From NCBI GenBank assembly GCA_039680785.1, contig JBDKSF010000099.1:1-41138 (forward strand): DNA of 41,138 nt, given 5' to 3'. The notes beneath the pieces are model-generated. The model saw only the letters and a program-made list of their open reading frames with translations, was not told the DNA's origin and searched no databases. The stretch comes from Candidatus Cloacimonas sp. (GTDB lineage: Bacteria; Cloacimonadota; Cloacimonadia; Cloacimonadales; Cloacimonadaceae). Below, piece by piece: positions 27,182 through 35,386 of this stretch; positions within the stretch are counted from its first letter, which is position 1, and the number at the start of each line of letters is the position of its first letter. A program made the translations under genes and the position numbers.

Positions 27182-27712
27182 TCAATTTAGAATAATGCCC
27201 AAATTGCGTAACATTTGAAAAGTGTTTACATAATGCACATCAAATTCCTTACATACATTTGGAATAGGAATTTTCTTTTTAGTATTGCTATATATTTCAT
27301 CCGTAACCAGGGTTTTATTATAAGCTTTCGCATAAGCAATAACCCAACAATCGGCTTTTTTATAATCAGCAAATTTATATTTCACTGCCGGGCCGTAATA
27401 ATCATTATTAAGAGCCCAAATAATCATTTTGCTATATTCTTGTAGAACTTCCTCTGTTTTTGTAGTCATAAAATATGGTTGGAATTGTTCCGTAGCCCAA
27501 ATTGCTAAATCATCAGGTTCATTGGGATTTTTAAGGTCATAACCATCATTTATTTCATCTTGAACTTTGTCTATACTAATTATTTCTCCCTGTTTAGCAT
27601 ACTTAAGCAGTGCTGCCCAAAATCCTGGAGCAATATCAAAAGAGTAATATCTTTTATGTGCTTCTATAAAAACATCGGCATCTAAAACATAAACTGGCCT
27701 TTCAATTGTCAT
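27182..27712 (-). CDS. PIN-like DUF4411 protein (putative toxin nuclease)
   Basis: The 176-residue protein starts MTIERPVYVLDADVFIEAHKR. Asp11/Asp13, Asp52-Glu53, Asp121 (KKADCWVIAYA) and Asp138 (LVTDE) give the acidic cluster of PIN-type nucleases, in the DUF4411 arrangement. Such proteins are predicted toxins of toxin-antitoxin pairs. The start overlaps the stop of the upstream HTH-ImmA gene by 4 nt (ATGA), as expected for a regulator/toxin pair. RNase activity is inferred from the family, not shown. Confidence 0.85.
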   Translation of the reverse strand: MTIERPVYVLDADVFIEAHKRYYSFDIAPGFWAALLKYAKQGEIISIDKVQDEINDGYDLKNPNEPDDLAIWATEQFQPYFMTTKTEEVLQEYSKMIIWALNNDYYGPAVKYKFADYKKADCWVIAYAKAYNKTLVTDEIYSNTKKKIPIPNVCKEFDVHYVNTFQMLRNLGIILN

Positions 27713-28866
27713 ATATTTTCCAAAACCCTATCAACATAATTATCAAAGGTCTTTCTATTAAGTCCCGTAAGTTGATAAGCATCAGTATATAGTAAAACGC
27801 CCTCATTTAGAGCTTGTACTACATATTGGAGAAAATGCTTGCTTACTCTTACACTTTGGGTTTGGTAATAATCTCCACCACCTTTATCTTTGGTCTTTTC
27901 TTTCTGTCTTTCAAAAGATTTGTTATAAACTGTGAAGAACTGCTCTTTATTTATTCTTTTGCAATCCAACAATCTACGGGCTATAACAATTTCGCTTACT
28001 TTAAATTCCCTGCTTAACCTGCTTATTAAAGTAAATATATCCGGTGAAGGTATATCTTTTATCTTTTCTTTCAGTATCTTGGCAGGGACTAAAAACTCAG
28101 CAGCCACTTTATCACAAAATACTTCTTTAGCGTTTTGGGCAGGTTGCATTCCTCTTAAATCAAAAGCGGCACTTTCTCCAATCCATAAATGAGCTAATTC
28201 ATGAGCTATGGTAAACATCTGTGCTGCTTTACAATCGGCATTATTTACAAATATTAAAGGTGCATAGTTATCTACTAACACAAAACCTCTAAATTCATTA
28301 ACATTTAGCGGGCGATGGGTATTATTTTTAACAATTCCGTTTGCCACAAAAAATATTCTTGCTTGTTCAACTTTTTCTCTTAAAGATAGTAAAGCATCGT
28401 TCCAGGTAGTAAATTTTTTTGCCCATTCATCATTTATTTTAAGCTCGTTCCTAATTTTATCAGCCGTTTGAACAGGGTCATCATTTAAAGTGCAAGAGCT
28501 TATAAAAGGTAATGGTTCATAATGACTCTCTATTAGATATTCTTTCAACCAAATCTGTCTGCGTTGCATTTCATATAAGGTGTCAATGAACTCAGTGCTG
28601 AATTGACTATTTTGAGTTTCATTTTTAGTCCGGAATAAGGGAATGGGAATTCGTTCTAAAGGAGGATTTTCCAAAAAGAAATAACCAAAAGGAATATGTA
28701 AAGTGTTGGATAAATCTTCCAGCTGCTTTAAAGTAGGTCTATCTTGTTTTGCTATCCATAGATTAATTTTGGGAAGCTTTTTTTCCAATTTTTCCCTTGG
28801 GATACCTGATCTGAGAATACCCCACTCTAAGATAGCTGGATTAATAGAAACTTTGAGCGTATTCAT
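27709..28866 (-). CDS. HTH/ImmA-IrrE family metallopeptidase-like regulator (putative antitoxin)
   Basis: The 385-residue protein has an N-terminal Xre-like helix-turn-helix region (about 10-60, ending LEDLSNTLHIPFGYFF). A DUF955/ImmA domain follows with the zinc motif His222-Glu223-Leu-Ala-His226 (FTIAHELAHLW) and a downstream EVFCDKVAAEFLVP helix. This COG2856-type architecture is known next to predicted toxins, and here it is coupled to a PIN DUF4411 gene by a 4-nt overlap. It probably binds the operator overlapping its own promoter and controls or neutralises the toxin. Confidence 0.87.
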   Translation of the reverse strand: MNTLKVSINPAILEWGILRSGIPREKLEKKLPKINLWIAKQDRPTLKQLEDLSNTLHIPFGYFFLENPPLERIPIPLFRTKNETQNSQFSTEFIDTLYEMQRRQIWLKEYLIESHYEPLPFISSCTLNDDPVQTADKIRNELKINDEWAKKFTTWNDALLSLREKVEQARIFFVANGIVKNNTHRPLNVNEFRGFVLVDNYAPLIFVNNADCKAAQMFTIAHELAHLWIGESAAFDLRGMQPAQNAKEVFCDKVAAEFLVPAKILKEKIKDIPSPDIFTLISRLSREFKVSEIVIARRLLDCKRINKEQFFTVYNKSFERQKEKTKDKGGGDYYQTQSVRVSKHFLQYVVQALNEGVLLYTDAYQLTGLNRKTFDNYVDRVLENI

Positions 28867-28885
28867 TTTAACATATCCTTTCTTA

Positions 28886-28915
28886 TCAATATAATCGACT
28901 CTAATTCTATATTAA
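28886..28915 (-). promoter_or_regulatory. Candidate operator of the toxin-antitoxin-like operon
   Basis: TCAATATA (28886-28893) and TATATTAA (28908-28915) are inverted at 7 of 8 positions with a 14-nt spacer. The right arm covers the candidate -10 box, which would suit autorepression by the HTH protein. Confidence 0.45.
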
Positions 28916-28936
28916 TCATCCTTATGTTTATGTCAA
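28909..28936 (-). promoter_or_regulatory. Candidate promoter of the toxin-antitoxin-like operon
   Basis: Read on the minus strand, a perfect TTGACA (28936-28931) is followed after 16 nt by TAATAT (28914-28909), about 43 nt before the ATG. An AAAGGA ribosome-binding site lies in between. Confidence 0.5.
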
Positions 28937-28998
28937 ATACATTTTTTCCTAAATCAATATCTCTGTATTCATGAACTAAAGTTTGATGACTCTATGTT

Positions 28999-29726
28999 CT
29001 CGTTTGCTTTTGACTCTAAACCGATCCTTTTTGTATTGAAACGAGATTTGTGAGGCAACAAGATATGTAGTTCCCTGCCTTTTTCTGTTAAAGCTGAAGC
29101 TCGGTTTAGAGTTAAAAACAAACTTCTTTTTCCATTGGTAGATGCTTTTTTGTTCTTATTTTACAGCAAAAGTCGTTCTTATTTTAACTCTCAATTTTGA
29201 AGTTGGGAGAATGTTTAAAATGCGGTTGTCAGAAAAATAATGAGAGGAAACTGATAGTTGGGCTGTCAGTGGCAAAATTGAAAGTCAAAACAAGCATTGT
29301 GTTACAGAGAAGTCGTTCTTGCTTTAACTCTCAATTTTGAAGTTAGTAAAATAGCTATAATGCGGTTGGCAGAAAAATAATGAGAGGAAACTGGTAATTG
29401 GGCTGGCAGTGGCAAAATTGAAAGTCAAAACAAGCATTGTGTTACAGAGAAGTCGTTCTTATTTTAACTCTCAATTTTGAAGTTGGGAAAATGTTTATAA
29501 TGCGGTTGGCAGAAACATAATGAGTGGAAACTGGTAATTGGGCTGGCAGGGGCAAAATTGAAAGTCAAAACAAGCATTGTGTTACAACAGAAGTCGTTCT
29601 TGCTTTAACTCTCAATTTTGAAGTTGGGAGAATGTCTAAAATGCGGTTGCCAGAAAAATAATGAGAGGAAACTGGCAATTGGGTTGGCAGTGGCAAAATT
29701 GAAAGTCAAAACAAGCATTGTGTTAC
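28999..29726 (+). repeat. Modular repeat element, copy 2 (type-1 x1, type-2 x4)
   Basis: One type-1 unit (28999-29123) has 23-nt inverted ends, 29002-29024 against 29101-29123, matching at 21 of 23. A linker nearly identical to that of copy 1 follows. Four type-2 units then start at 29172, 29312, 29452 and 29595 (periods 140, 140, 143), ending GTGTTAC at 29726. Orientation is the same as copy 1. It ends 32 bp from the dxr stop. Confidence 0.92.
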
Positions 29727-29757
29727 CGCAAAAGGATCTTGTTATTTTGTCGTCTGA

Positions 29758-30903
29758 CTATTTTATTTGTTGCAGCACTTTTTGATAGGTCTGCTGGTTA
29801 ATCTCCATAATGGTTTCCAGCTCGGGTTCAGAAATTTGTGCTTGGTCATCCAGCGCTTTTTTTACAAGCTCGCACATCTTTAAATAAGGTATCTTATTTT
29901 GCAGAAAAAGAAAAGATGCCGCTTCCACCGCAGAATTGATAACGGTGGGGTAAATTCCTCCGGTTTTGGCTACTTCCAACCCTAAATAAAATAAAGGATA
30001 GCGTTGTGGATCAATTTCTTTAAAAGTTAAAGGCGCAAGAGAGGTTAAATCCGTTTGCACAAGTTGCGATTGAACTCTTTGGGGCCAGGAAAGGGCATAT
30101 AAAATTGGTAGTTTCATATCCGGATTGCTTATTTGAGCTAAAAAAGAGCCATCAATAAATTCCACCAGCGAATGGATAAGGGATTGAGGATGAATCACCG
30201 CTTGGATATTAGAATAGGGCTGATTAAACAGCCAATGCGTTTCCATAACTTCCAAGGCCTTATTAAACATAGTTGCCGAATCCAGTGTAACTTTGGCTCC
30301 CATTGTCCAATTGGGATTTTTCAGCGCTTGCTGAGGAGTGATTTTAGCAAAATCCTCCAAAGGCAGGTCACGAAAAATACCTCCGGAGGCAGTAAGATGC
30401 AGTTGCCGAATTTCGTGGGCGGGATGTTTTCCGATTGCTTGAAAAAGTGCGCTAAGTTCGCTATCCACAGGTAAAATTGGTTTATCAGAAAGCATTTTGG
30501 TTAAAATGTGCCCACCCATAACGAGGGATTCTTTATTTGCCAAAGCTAAGTATTTGTGGCGTTTTAAGATGGCAAAACTATAACGCAATCCTGCCGAACC
30601 GGCTATGGCATTTAACGCAATTTCATAATTTTCATTAGCCAATGCTTTAATGAGTTCGTTTTCGCCAAAGTATATTTTAAACGCTGAATTTTCTGTTTTC
30701 AGTTTTGATTGAAGTACCGGGTCTTCAATTCCCGTAAAGATAAGACAGGGAATCTTGTGTTTTTGGGCAAGATTTAGCAATAATGGATAATTTTTATGGG
30801 CAGAAGCCAGAACGATAGGAATATTTTGTTCTTCCGCAACAGCCAAAGTGGAGGTTCCGATGGAACCCGTCGCCCCTAAAAGAGCGATTGACTTTTTTAC
30901 CAT
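29758..30903 (-). CDS. dxr: 1-deoxy-D-xylulose 5-phosphate reductoisomerase
   Basis: This 381-residue enzyme makes MEP, the committed intermediate of the non-mevalonate isoprenoid pathway, with NADPH and a divalent metal. It shows the cofactor loop GATGSIG (10-16), LANKESLV, PVDSE (145-149, metal ligands Asp147 and Glu149), DSATMFNKALE with Glu218, and IHPQSLIHS. Two active-site histidines of the well-studied enzymes differ: PVDSEH is PVDSEL (Leu150) and HPxW is NPNW (Asn196). The start overlaps the barrel gene stop by 7 nt. Confidence 0.94.
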   Translation of the reverse strand: MVKKSIALLGATGSIGTSTLAVAEEQNIPIVLASAHKNYPLLLNLAQKHKIPCLIFTGIEDPVLQSKLKTENSAFKIYFGENELIKALANENYEIALNAIAGSAGLRYSFAILKRHKYLALANKESLVMGGHILTKMLSDKPILPVDSELSALFQAIGKHPAHEIRQLHLTASGGIFRDLPLEDFAKITPQQALKNPNWTMGAKVTLDSATMFNKALEVMETHWLFNQPYSNIQAVIHPQSLIHSLVEFIDGSFLAQISNPDMKLPILYALSWPQRVQSQLVQTDLTSLAPLTFKEIDPQRYPLFYLGLEVAKTGGIYPTVINSAVEAASFLFLQNKIPYLKMCELVKKALDDQAQISEPELETIMEINQQTYQKVLQQIK

Positions 30904-31841
30904 TGATACGAAGCGGAAATTCTTTGAGAATAGCCCAAATCGTCTTCCGCACCGTTACGAAAGGCATAATTTAAGCCCAATTGTTTATAAGCTAAACTAA
31001 TTCCAGCCGTGAAACAATCAATGTCGTAACCGGCAAGCAAACGCAAATTGGAAATTGGTTGAATGGCAATGCCAGCATGAAAATCGGCGCTCATATCTCC
31101 CGTTTCGATAGTTGCTTCTCTATTTTCCATTAAAATTTCACTGCGTAGGGAAAGATGAACCGGAATTTTGGCAACTGGAGAAAAATTATAGCCCATTTCC
31201 AGATCCAGATTGGGAATCACGGTTTCGTGCTCGCCTCCTTCCCAAAGAACTTGAGTGCTGAAAAAATCACGCAGATTAACCCCTAAGCGAGCTTTTTGAT
31301 TGATCTGCCAAAGCATTCCAATATCCGCTCCAAAAGCATATCCGCTATTTTCAGCCAAAGATCTGTAAGCCACCTTGGGAGAAAGCCCTAAATACAATTT
31401 ACTGTTAACCTGCCTTGCCAAACCCGCATAAAGAATGAAATCCTCGTTGCTGATGGTTTTCCAAACAAACGGACGATTATCGTTACCTAAACTGTCATTA
31501 GGATTTTCCAGCTGTGTAAGCTTAATTTTATCGATGCTTAAATGATTGAGATTAAAAGAGGTCTTGGTAGAGGAACCGATGATTAAACCCAGCTGATTTT
31601 GAGCCATTAAGCCCTCAAAATGTTCACAACGCATAAGTTCAATTCCGTTATCGGAAATCAGACCTAAAAGAGCAGGATTCCACCAACCGGCGGAAAAACT
31701 ATCCTCATAAGTAAGCCCGGTAGAGCCCATGGCGGAAGAAAGAACGCCGGGACTAATGGCAAAAATCTCTCCCGCATATTTTGTGGCAGCAAGTGGTAAA
31801 GCTATCAGCAACAAACAGATAGCCAGAACTTGGAGTTTCAT
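30897..31841 (-). CDS. PorV/PorQ-like outer-membrane protein
   Basis: The 314-residue protein has a signal peptide (MKLQVLAICLLLIALPLAA). The motif YAGEIFAISPGVLSSAMGSTGLTYEDSFSAGWWNPALLGL at 22-61 (shown here only as its position and key parts: AGE, AMGS, WWNPA) follows the PorV/PorQ pattern. The barrel ends in Trp (SASYQW), a typical C-terminal signal for outer-membrane insertion. It is followed by dxr with a 7-nt overlap and preceded, 68 nt upstream, by the tRNA gene in the same direction. A role as a type IX secretion accessory protein is possible but unproven. Confidence 0.8.
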   Translation of the reverse strand: MKLQVLAICLLLIALPLAATKYAGEIFAISPGVLSSAMGSTGLTYEDSFSAGWWNPALLGLISDNGIELMRCEHFEGLMAQNQLGLIIGSSTKTSFNLNHLSIDKIKLTQLENPNDSLGNDNRPFVWKTISNEDFILYAGLARQVNSKLYLGLSPKVAYRSLAENSGYAFGADIGMLWQINQKARLGVNLRDFFSTQVLWEGGEHETVIPNLDLEMGYNFSPVAKIPVHLSLRSEILMENREATIETGDMSADFHAGIAIQPISNLRLLAGYDIDCFTAGISLAYKQLGLNYAFRNGAEDDLGYSQRISASYQW

Positions 31842-31862
31842 TGAACTTCCTCTCTTGTGTTA

Positions 31863-31880
31863 TTCCTGCCTGCGCAGGAA
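31863..31880. repeat. Short perfect hairpin between tRNA and barrel gene
   Basis: TTCCTGC (31863-31869) and GCAGGAA (31874-31880) form a 7-bp stem with a 4-nt loop. There is no T-run on the minus strand, so it may be a tRNA 3' processing or stabilising structure rather than a terminator. Confidence 0.5.
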
Positions 31881-31909
31881 CTTGAAATTATAAAAAACGG
31901 GAGAAAAAA

Positions 31910-31985
31910 TGGTGGGCCCAGAGGGACTCGAACCCCCGACCAACCGGTTATGAGCCGGTAGCTCTACCAACTGAGCTATAGGCCC
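31910..31985 (-). tRNA. tRNA with CAU anticodon (Met or lysidine-type Ile)
   Basis: The 76-nt cloverleaf begins GGGCCTA and ends TGGGCCC-A-CCA, with CCA encoded. The D arm reads GCTCAGTTGGTAGAGC, the anticodon loop CTCATAA, and the T loop TTCGAGT. The acceptor pairs fully with one G-U. The CAU anticodon could be elongator Met or Ile read with lysidine; the missing G-C-rich initiator features argue against fMet. TilS recognition elements cannot be judged here. Confidence 0.93.
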
Positions 31986-32124
31986 CCAGAAATTTCATAA
32001 TAAAGCAAAAAATCTTTATGCCCCAATTTCGTCAAGGCAAAAAAAACGGGAGCGGTTTATATTTTGTCTTGACAGATGGAAAGATTGCCAAAAAATGTCT
32101 CTTAATCGTAAGGAAGAATATTAT

Positions 32125-32244
32125 ATGTGTTATCAAAACAAGAAGTTATATGAATTAAACATAAATGAAGAAATAGTCGTCGAAAAGCATTTGCCCCTCG
32201 CAAATGCTTTTTTTTTACCTGGGAGGAAGGGTGTTTTTAGATGA
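32125..32244 (+). CDS. Possible 39-codon leader ORF overlapping the nadC start
   Basis: ATG at 32125 follows AAGGAAG by a reasonable distance and reads MCYQNKKLYELNINEEIVVE..., stopping TGA at 32244. It crosses the intrinsic terminator and the nadC ribosome-binding site and ends 11 nt past the nadC GTG. It has no recognised family. It could be a regulatory leader peptide or chance. Confidence 0.3.
   Translation: MCYQNKKLYELNINEEIVVEKHLPLANAFFLPGRKGVFR
32183..32216 (+). terminator. Strong intrinsic terminator immediately upstream of nadC
   Basis: AAAAGCATTTGC (32183-32194) and GCAAATGCTTTT (32200-32211) are perfect 12-bp complements with a 5-nt loop. Nine T in a row (32208-32216) follow. It lies only 14 nt before the nadC GTG, so it can act as an attenuator of nadC or end a short upstream transcript. 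Confidence 0.88.
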
Positions 32245-33052
32245 AATAATCAGAAAAAGCTTGGAAGAAGATATAGGGACGGGCGATATAACTACCCGCT
32301 ATCTGGATTTGGAACCTCAAACCTCTCTTGCCTATATTATTGCTAAAGCACCGGGAATTTTAGCCGGCGTGGATATAGCAAGACAAGTTTTCAAGATGGT
32401 GGATGCCGATCTTAAAATTACTTTATACAGTAAAGACGGAGATAAAGTAGTTCCTCAGGAAGAAATTATGCGCTTGGAAGGCAGACCTTCTTCCATTTTA
32501 CAAGGAGAAAGAACTGCCCTAAATTTTATGCAGCGACTTTCCGGAATTGCCACTAAAACGGCTGAATATGTTGCTCTTCTGGAAGGAACGGAAGTGAAAC
32601 TTTTAGATACCCGAAAAACAACTCCCCTGCTGCGTTCTCTGGAAAAATATGCCGTTCGGGTTGGGGGTGGCTATAATCATCGTTTTGGGTTATTTGATAT
32701 GGTATTGATCAAAGAAAATCATATTCGCGCTTGCGGATCGATAACGGAATCGGTAAAGCGCATTCGGAAACATAACATCAGCTACAAAATTGAAGTGGAA
32801 GTTACTAATATGAAAGAAGTTGATGAAGCGGCAAAAATTGGCGTGGATAGAGTTATGCTGGATAATATGACTCCCGAACAAATAAGAAAAGCCGTCAAAA
32901 AATATAAAGAAGTATTGGAATTTGAGGTCTCGGGCGGAATTACGGAAGATAATATCCGTACTTATGCCGAAACGGGAGTTCAGTTTATTTCTTCCGGAGC
33001 CCTCACACATTCATATAAATCACTGGATCTAAGTATGTTATTTAAGGAGTAA
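32231..33052 (+). CDS. nadC: Nicotinate-nucleotide pyrophosphorylase (quinolinate phosphoribosyltransferase)
   Basis: NadC converts quinolinate and PRPP to nicotinate mononucleotide in NAD synthesis. Starting at GTG 32231 (behind GGGAGGAAGG) it has 273 residues: EEDIGTGDITT, ERTALNFMQRLSGIATKT, DTRKTTPLLRSLEKYAVR, GGGYNHRFGL and VLIKENHI are the active-site blocks. An ATG nine codons earlier falls inside the terminator stem and is not the likely start. No nadA or nadB is seen nearby. The next gene follows after 3 nt. Confidence 0.95.
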   Translation: MFLDEIIRKSLEEDIGTGDITTRYLDLEPQTSLAYIIAKAPGILAGVDIARQVFKMVDADLKITLYSKDGDKVVPQEEIMRLEGRPSSILQGERTALNFMQRLSGIATKTAEYVALLEGTEVKLLDTRKTTPLLRSLEKYAVRVGGGYNHRFGLFDMVLIKENHIRACGSITESVKRIRKHNISYKIEVEVTNMKEVDEAAKIGVDRVMLDNMTPEQIRKAVKKYKEVLEFEVSGGITEDNIRTYAETGVQFISSGALTHSYKSLDLSMLFKE

Positions 33053-33055
33053 GCA

Positions 33056-33787
33056 ATGGAAGAAGAATTAAGAACACTTGCCAAAATGCAAATCCTGGAC
33101 GATCAAATCGGACGCTATCGGGTTTTGCAAAAAGAACTGCCCAAAGAATTAAACGAAATTATAGAAAGCGTAGAACAAGCAACTGCCAACCTGCTTGCCA
33201 TCGAAACCGAACATGCCGAACTAAACAAAAAACAGCGCGCCTTGGAATTGGATATTAAACAGATGCAGGAACAAAGCAAGAAATATGCCGCCCAACTTTC
33301 GGAAATTAAAAATAACAAGGAATATAAGGCATTAAACAGCGAAATCACCTATATTAAAGAGAAAATTTCCAATATTGAATCTACCCTGCTGGAATTGATG
33401 GAAAAGGAAAACGAAATTAAAGAAAAAGTAGCCGCTGCCAAAAATGAATTGCAAAAAGCCGAAACTCGCCAAAAAGAAAAAGAAAGCGATTTGAGAGAAC
33501 AAATTGCCTCCCTGGAAACCAAAATTGAAGAAATTCGCAATCAAAGAAATGAACTGGCACGCACTTTACCCGTTCCAATCGTTAAACATTACGGAAATAT
33601 GATAAAACATAAAAACAATCAGGCAGTCGCTTATAATCGTGATGGCTCTTGCGGTGCCTGCGGTTTTGTGATTCGTCAACAAATGCGCATTGAATTGCAA
33701 TTGCGAAAAAAGATTATCTATTGCGAAAATTGCGGACGCATTTTGATGAATCATTTTGAAGAAAACGCTGACAATGTATCCATCTAA
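33056..33787 (+). CDS. Coiled-coil protein with C4 zinc ribbon (PF02591-type)
   Basis: The 243-residue protein is a long coiled coil (about 5-170, rich in E/K/L heptads). It ends in a zinc ribbon with Cys199, Cys202, Cys223 and Cys226 (GSCGACGF ... YCENCGR). This matches the widespread bacterial C4-type zinc-ribbon family whose structure resembles a hook of antiparallel helices; a nucleic-acid role has been suggested for relatives. It follows nadC by 3 nt and precedes rnpB. Confidence 0.88.
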   Translation: MEEELRTLAKMQILDDQIGRYRVLQKELPKELNEIIESVEQATANLLAIETEHAELNKKQRALELDIKQMQEQSKKYAAQLSEIKNNKEYKALNSEITYIKEKISNIESTLLELMEKENEIKEKVAAAKNELQKAETRQKEKESDLREQIASLETKIEEIRNQRNELARTLPVPIVKHYGNMIKHKNNQAVAYNRDGSCGACGFVIRQQMRIELQLRKKIIYCENCGRILMNHFEENADNVSI

Positions 33788-33808
33788 TCCCGCAAAGTGA
33801 AGTTCAAT

Positions 33809-33836
33809 TTGCTTTGAGGGCATTTTGAATTATATT
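33809..33836 (+). promoter_or_regulatory. Promoter of rnpB
   Basis: TTGCTT (33809-33814) and TATATT (33831-33836) are spaced by 16 nt. The predicted start, 7-8 nt after the -10 box, coincides with the 5' end of the RNase P RNA deduced from P1 pairing. Confidence 0.55.
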
Positions 33837-33843
33837 TTAAAAA

Positions 33844-34199
33844 GGGAAGATTAGATGTTCGCTGCACATTCAATGCAGAGGAAAGTCCGGACACCAAAGG
33901 GCAGAATACTTCCTAACGGGAAGCTGTAGTAATACAGAGATAGCTCCACAGAAAATAAACCGCCCTTCAGTTTTTCTGAATCGGCAAGGGTGAAATGGCG
34001 GTGTAAGAGACCACCGGTATCTTTGGTGACAAAGATAGCCAGGAATGCCTTATTCGGTGCAATGCCAAATAGAAAAGCTATGATGTTGCCCGCATCGCTT
34101 TCGGGTAGGCAGCTTAAGGTGTTTTGTAAAAAACATCTCAGATGGATGAACATCACTTTCGGGAAACCGAAAGCACAGAATCCGGCTTATAATCTTCCC
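33844..34199 (+). ncRNA. rnpB: RNase P RNA, bacterial type A-like
   Basis: The conserved 5' core GAGGAAAGTCCGGACACC at about 33878-33895 and the 3' core ACAGAATCCGGCTTA at about 34175-34189 are diagnostic. The terminal helix P1 is formed by GGGAAGATTA (33844-33853) with TAATCTTCCC (34190-34199), giving 356 nt. The RNA is the catalytic part of RNase P, which removes tRNA 5' leaders. Open frames overlapping it on either strand are not genes. Confidence 0.95.
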
Positions 34200-34296
34200 C
34201 AATTGTTTCTAATGGTGACCTGGAAATAATGTAACAATCAGATTTTGGGAAGGAGGGTTGACAAGATGTCACTCTTCCGTAAACATAGAGGTATGA

Positions 34297-35148
34297 ATGC
34301 TGAAAAGAATTGTTTTCTTTCTCCTGTTGGCTACAGCCATAGCTTTATTTGCGTTGGTAAACCATCCTCCGAAGGAATATATTTTACGCACAGAGGCGCT
34401 GAACGAAGCATCTGGAATTGACTTGGGCAAAAGGAACGAAAAAGTGCTCTGGAGTCATAACGATTCCGGTAATAAAGCTGAAATTTATGCCCTTAAAACA
34501 GATGGTAGTTTACTGGATACTTTAAGGATAAATAATGTAGTAAACCGTGATTGGGAAGATATTGCCGTTGCCCAAGACCCTTATAGCGGAGAAAGTTATA
34601 TTTACATAGCCGATATTGGCGATAATAACGCAAAATACAAATCCGTGTATATTTATCGCATAAAAGAACCACAAATTGTGCCGCAAGAAGATCTTATCCA
34701 AATTGGCAAAGTGGATACCATTGAGGTTTGCTATGCAGATGGACCTCGCGATGCCGAAGCCCTATTTTGGGAACCTAAAACCGGTGACCTTTACATTATC
34801 AGCAAAAGAGAAGAACAGGTAGGCATATATCGCATTGCTTATCCTTTCAATTTTAAGGACAGTAACCAGGCAGAAAGAATTTGCTCTTTACCCATATCCT
34901 GGGTTACGGCAGCCGATTTAAGTGATAATGGAAAACGATTGTTGATTAAGACCTATACCGGAATCTACAAATATAAAGTTAAGATGGGTAATAACCACAT
35001 AATAGCCCTCTCTCAGAATCCCAAATCTCTGCCGTATCTAACTGAACCACAAGGTGAAGCCATTTGCTGGGATGCCAAAAATAAGGGCTATTTTACTCTT
35101 TCCGAATCCGCTAAGGGAGTAAAACAGGCATTATATCATTATAAATGA
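34297..35148 (+). CDS. Exported beta-propeller-like protein, unknown function
   Basis: The 283-residue protein has an N-terminal hydrophobic segment (about 4-22) acting as signal or anchor. Repeated blade-like motifs follow: ASGIDLG, LWSHNDSGN, NRDWEDIAVA, YIYIADIGDNN, DAEALFWEPKTGDLYIISKR and GEAICWDAKNKGYFTLSE. The HNDSGN and DWEDIA motifs recur in uncharacterised bacterial secreted propellers distantly like SdiA-regulated or phytase-like proteins. No catalytic assignment is possible. Confidence 0.75.
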   Translation: MLKRIVFFLLLATAIALFALVNHPPKEYILRTEALNEASGIDLGKRNEKVLWSHNDSGNKAEIYALKTDGSLLDTLRINNVVNRDWEDIAVAQDPYSGESYIYIADIGDNNAKYKSVYIYRIKEPQIVPQEDLIQIGKVDTIEVCYADGPRDAEALFWEPKTGDLYIISKREEQVGIYRIAYPFNFKDSNQAERICSLPISWVTAADLSDNGKRLLIKTYTGIYKYKVKMGNNHIIALSQNPKSLPYLTEPQGEAICWDAKNKGYFTLSESAKGVKQALYHYK

Positions 35149-35180
35149 CCTGGATATGAAGAAAAAGTGTGAAATAGTGA

Positions 35181-35235
35181 GAGTTCAAAGTGCGGGAGTT
35201 CAAAGTGCGGGAGTTCAAAGTGCGGGAGTTCAAAG
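35181..35235. repeat. 15-bp tandem repeat, three and two-thirds units
   Basis: GAGTTCAAAGTGCGG is repeated exactly at 35181, 35196 and 35211, then GAGTTCAAAG from 35226. It lies in the 238-bp gap before the serine-protease gene. There is no coding content. Confidence 0.9.
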
Positions 35236-35386
35236 TTGATTTTTGAAGGTATCGGTGATAAAAATAAATCTGCTGTATTTGAGTGAAATACTCATTCATT
35301 CGCTTCTGCAAAATTTGAGCTTGACATAAACAAAGAAGTGAAACAAAGGAAATAAATTAATTCTTATCTAAAATAAGGAAATAAAA

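Noticed and set aside
26400-29726. CRISPR array
   Set aside because: Units are 105-143 bp and contiguous, with no unique spacers of 30-40 bp and no cas genes.
26400-29726. Integron attC array
   Set aside because: The units have inverted ends, but the RYYYAAC and GTTRRRY core sites are not found in the right places, no integrase is in the window, and units are adjacent rather than separated by cassettes.
32069-32097. Promoter with TTGACA at 32069 for the nadC leader
   Set aside because: No acceptable -10 box lies 16-18 nt downstream.
32204-32230. ATG at 32204 as nadC start
   Set aside because: The codon is within the terminator stem and has no ribosome-binding site; GTG 32231 follows GGGAGGAAGG.
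33851-34229. Open frames on both strands across 33851-34229
   Set aside because: They overlap the conserved RNase P RNA and have no protein family features.
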